This document shows, one piece after another, positions 61,218 through 64,000 of a DNA stretch of 64,000 nt. The translations under genes were made by a program, and so were the position numbers. The number at the start of each line of letters is the position of its first letter. Positions within the stretch are counted from its first letter, which is position 1. The notes beneath the pieces were generated by a model, which made no database searches, had not been told where the DNA came from, and saw only the letters and a list, made by a program, of their open reading frames with translations. Source of the stretch: Bacteroidetes bacterium UBA2475 (GTDB lineage Bacteria; Bacteroidota; Bacteroidia; B-17B0; Aurantibacillaceae); the NCBI GenBank assembly GCA_002342065.1, contig DDPF01000007.1, forward strand, positions 71,213 through 135,212, written 5' to 3'.

Positions 61218-64000
61218 ATGCAAACTATTAATTTAATAAAAACTTCTATGTTTTTAAAGAGATTTATAATACTGTTAGTTTTAACGGTATTTTCAAAGAG
61301 TTTAATGTTAGCGCAGCAAGGTAAAGATGGGGCGGAAATTATTACAACTGTTGGAGCTATTTTTAACAGGTACGATGCTCTTGCAAGCAATGCCCCAGTC
61401 GGGTCAAATACAATTGCAGTAAGTAATATTGCTAATTTGGCGGCGGCGGCTATTGCAGGCGTTGCAAATAATCCATACACAACTGCTGCTTTAAGCCCTT
61501 GCGATTTATTAATGATAGTTAAAATGCAAGGGTCATCAATCGACATCACTAATACAAATTCTTACGGAAACATTACCGGTTATAATGGTGTGGGTACTTA
61601 TGAGTTTATTGAGGTTGGTAGTATTGTAGGCAATGTAATTACTTTAGCATCAGGTTGTAGTTTAATTAACGGATACACAGTATCAGCAACTGAAAGAGTG
61701 CAAGTGATTCGTGTACCACGGCTAACAACCTTAACTATTAACGCCGGGCAAAGTTTAACCGGCAGGGCTTGGGCTAATGTTGGCAATACCGGTGGAATAG
61801 TTTCAATAGAAACATCAGGCAATGTTATTGTTAACGGTCAAATTATAGCCACCGGGATAGGTTTTAGAGGCGGAGCATTGCATGATACACCAGCTGCGAC
61901 TTTTGGTGACCCAATTCCTATTGTTACAACAAATTTAAATTTGGGAGCAGAAAAAGGTGAAAGCATTGCTGGTTTCCAAACCGATTATGACGTTTTAAAT
62001 GGAAGATACGCCAGAGGCGCTCCGGCAAATGGTGGAGGTGGAGGCAATAGATTTAACGCCGGCGGTGGAGGTGGAGCCAATGCAGGCTCCATAGTTGGAT
62101 ATACAGGATTGGGTAATCCGGATATAACAACCTCTGTTACTTATACGGCTGCTTGGAATTTAGAAGCAGCAGGTTTTGCCACAAGCACTTCGCCTGGAGG
62201 CGGTAAAGGCGGGTATAGTATGTCGCAAAATAATTTAAATGCTTTAATTGATGCGCCTAATAACGCCGCTTGGGGTGCCGATTCCCGAAGGAGTGTAGGT
62301 GGTTTAGGGGGCAGACCATTGGATTACGTTGCTAATACAAAATTGTTCCTTGGTGGTGGTGGTGGTGCAGGAGATGAGAATAATGGTTTTGGTGGTGCCG
62401 GAGGAAACGGAGGAGGTATCGTTTTTTTATTATGTTCCGGTAATGTAACAGGAGCGGGTAGTGTAGTTTCAAATGGAATAGCGGGTGGAAATTCTATACC
62501 GACGCATATAGATGCGGCCGGTGGTGGTGGTGGTGGCGGAGCAATAGTGTTGCTATCTCAAGGCGGAATCACCGGTATTACTGTAAATGCTAATGGTGGT
62601 AATGGGGGAAATCAGTTTCTTCCGGTAGCAGATCTCAGAGGATGGCCTCCGGGAGGCGGCGGTTCAGGCGGCTATATTTTAACAACAACAACAGGTGTTG
62701 TGAGAACGGTTATTGGTGGTTTAAACGGCACTACAACTTCGGGCGGAGTCACTGAGTTTCCCCCTAATGGGGCAACGATTGGTGGTACTGGAACCATAAT
62801 AAACAATACCCCTTTCGTTGGTATTCCATTAAGAGTAGATTTGTCAATCACGGCATTATTATCTCCCGCAGGGCCTTATTGTGTTGGTCAAACAATAACT
62901 TACTCTGTAACAATTCGAAATTTAAATACAAGTTGTAATACAGCAACTGGTGTTTCTGTAAACATTCCTGCTCCCGCTAATCTAACATCTACAATTGTAA
63001 ATGTTTCTACCGGTTCTTATGCATCAGGTACGTGGACAGTAGGAACCATGTTGGCTAATACAACTCAAACTTTAATTTTTTCCGGAACTGTAAATAATAC
63101 AACTTTTGGAGGTTTAACGTCAACAATTACTTCTGGCAGTACCGAGTGTTCGGTTGCAAACAATACCGTAGCTTTGTCATCATCAGCGGCAACATCTGTA
63201 ACAGCATCAAGTTCTCCAACTGCAATCTGTGTTGGTTCATCAGCTACTTTAACTGCAAGCGGAGCTACTACTTACACATGGAATCCGGGTGCATTAACAG
63301 GTGTTACAGTAGCAGTTACACCAACAGCAACCACTATTTATACGGTTACAGGCTCCAACGGAACATGTACCCATACAAATAATGTAACTTTAACGGTAAA
63401 CAGCAATCCAACAGTTACGGCAGTATCAAATCCAACAGCGGTTTGTGCCGGATCAAGTGCAACCTTAACAGGAAGTGGCGCTACAACTTATACTTGGAAC
63501 CCCGGTGCATTGGTTGGAACAACAGTTGCTGTTACACCAACTGCTACAACAGTTTATACTTTAACCGGAACTAATGGAACTGGCTGTACAAATACAACTA
63601 CCCTCTCTTTATTATTTAATTCTAATCCAACAGTTAGTGCTGTATCAAATCCAACAGCGGTTTGTGCCGGATCAAGCGCAACCTTAACAGGAAGTGGCGC
63701 TACAACCTACACTTGGAACCCCGGTGCATTGGTTGGAACAACCGTTGCCGTTACACCAACAGCAACTACTGTTTATACTGTTACCGGAACCAACGGTTCG
63801 GGGTGTAACAACACTACTACTCTTTCTTTATTATTTAACTCTAATCCAACGGTTACTGCTTTAGCAAATCCAACAGCGGTTTGTGCAGGTGCATCAGCAA
63901 CCTTAACAGGAAGCGGCGCTACAACTTATACATGGAATCCTGGTGCATTGGTTGGAACAACAGTTGCTGTTACACCAACTGCTACAACAGTTTATACTTT
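61218..64000 (+). CDS. Large secreted Gly-rich/DUF11/Ig-repeat surface protein (3' end outside window)
   Basis: An open frame of 927 codons from the ATG at 61218 to the right edge, with no stop. A start at 61248 (MFLKRF) is an alternative. Signal peptide (ending MLAQ), a secreted region (~40-260), Gly-rich segments with GGGGG runs (~270-510), a DUF11-like domain (DLSITALLSPAGPYCVGQ..., ~540-655) and Ig-like units of 72-73 residues from ~664 on. A T9SS sorting domain is expected beyond the window. Likely an adhesin or matrix protein on the cell surface. Confidence 0.88.
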   Translation, partial: MQTINLIKTSMFLKRFIILLVLTVFSKSLMLAQQGKDGAEIITTVGAIFNRYDALASNAPVGSNTIAVSNIANLAAAAIAGVANNPYTTAALSPCDLLMIVKMQGSSIDITNTNSYGNITGYNGVGTYEFIEVGSIVGNVITLASGCSLINGYTVSATERVQVIRVPRLTTLTINAGQSLTGRAWANVGNTGGIVSIETSGNVIVNGQIIATGIGFRGGALHDTPAATFGDPIPIVTTNLNLGAEKGESIAGFQTDYDVLNGRYARGAPANGGGGGNRFNAGGGGGANAGSIVGYTGLGNPDITTSVTYTAAWNLEAAGFATSTSPGGGKGGYSMSQNNLNALIDAPNNAAWGADSRRSVGGLGGRPLDYVANTKLFLGGGGGAGDENNGFGGAGGNGGGIVFLLCSGNVTGAGSVVSNGIAGGNSIPTHIDAAGGGGGGGAIVLLSQGGITGITVNANGGNGGNQFLPVADLRGWPPGGGGSGGYILTTTTGVVRTVIGGLNGTTTSGGVTEFPPNGATIGGTGTIINNTPFVGIPLRVDLSITALLSPAGPYCVGQTITYSVTIRNLNTSCNTATGVSVNIPAPANLTSTIVNVSTGSYASGTWTVGTMLANTTQTLIFSGTVNNTTFGGLTSTITSGSTECSVANNTVALSSSAATSVTASSSPTAICVGSSATLTASGATTYTWNPGALTGVTVAVTPTATTIYTVTGSNGTCTHTNNVTLTVNSNPTVTAVSNPTAVCAGSSATLTGSGATTYTWNPGALVGTTVAVTPTATTVYTLTGTNGTGCTNTTTLSLLFNSNPTVSAVSNPTAVCAGSSATLTGSGATTYTWNPGALVGTTVAVTPTATTVYTVTGTNGSGCNNTTTLSLLFNSNPTVTALANPTAVCAGASATLTGSGATTYTWNPGALVGTTVAVTPTATTVYT
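63207..64000 (+). repeat. 219-bp in-frame tandem repeats
   Basis: Repeat landmarks (CCAACAGCGG) recur at 63432, 63651 and 63870, exactly 219 bases (73 codons) apart, with near identity at the DNA level. An earlier, more diverged unit starts about 216 bases before. The array runs off the right edge. Confidence 0.9.

Noticed and set aside
63207..64000. CRISPR array
   Set aside because: The repeats are 219 bp, in frame and protein-coding, with no short repeat/spacer pattern.

Overview
The window is a chromosome segment of a bacterium of the phylum Bacteroidota. The DNA is AT-rich. Promoters, where recognisable, follow the TAnnTTTG type with little Shine-Dalgarno signal. It carries type IX secretion (T9SS) C-terminal sorting domains, a DUF5686 outer-membrane protein, hybrid sensors with Reg_prop/Y_Y_Y modules, and a Bacteroidota-type split succinyl-CoA:3-ketoacid transferase. 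I cannot place it below phylum with confidence. Both ends cut through genes: mreC at the left edge and a large surface protein at the right edge.

Layout. (1) 1-6555: cell-shape and wall operon mreC-mreD-mrdA(PBP2)-rodA-mrcA(PBP1A). (2) 6557-13539: scoA and scoB lie in the same tightly packed gene string but are pushed apart by four genes: two GT-C-like membrane proteins, an MBOAT O-acyltransferase and an SGNH-like partner. (3) 13594-17511: another GT-C-like membrane protein, then a minus-strand UbiA/DPPR-synthase-like prenyltransferase, a methyltransferase and a HAD phosphatase. Together (2) and (3) look like a polyprenyl-linked sugar and O-acylation system for a surface glycan. (4) 17648-32131: mostly housekeeping: purQ, a HerA/DUF853 ATPase, a 1314-residue T9SS adhesin, 3-hydroxyanthranilate dioxygenase, asd, a CvfB-like protein, an EamA exporter, rplU-rpmA, serS, a lipoprotein, ybeY and a DUF3592 protein. 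(5) 32159-36328: a TonB-C protein, then a REP-RAYT-REP mobile unit lying exactly between two copies of a 92-bp repeat. The second copy is the 3' end of a DUF5686 gene; the first is the coding tail of a vanished paralogue. (6) 36343-41176: DUF4159, folP, DUF1599, a BT_3928-like DoxX/MauE protein, DUF3820 and YciI. (7) 41188-49602: a TPR-SpoIIE phosphatase, T9SS propeller and adhesin proteins, a choice-of-anchor-L/OmpA fusion, a tandem UspA and small secreted proteins. (8) 49603-50149: a decayed tRNA-end/terminator/GIY-YIG locus with TTTACG repeats, possibly an old integration scar. (9) 50150-61127: a five-gene minus-strand signalling operon (degenerate receiver, PD40-PKD protein, secreted protein, propeller-SpoIIE sensor, propeller hybrid histidine kinase) with a LytTR response regulator just upstream. 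(10) 61218-64000: the 5' part of a large secreted Gly-rich/DUF11/Ig-repeat protein with nearly identical 219-bp tandem repeats.

The best candidates for something undescribed are the glycan cassette that splits scoA from scoB, the propeller/PP2C/hybrid-kinase/pseudo-receiver operon, and the REP-RAYT unit bracketed by a paralogue remnant. Functions are inferred from motifs read by eye; no database search was run.
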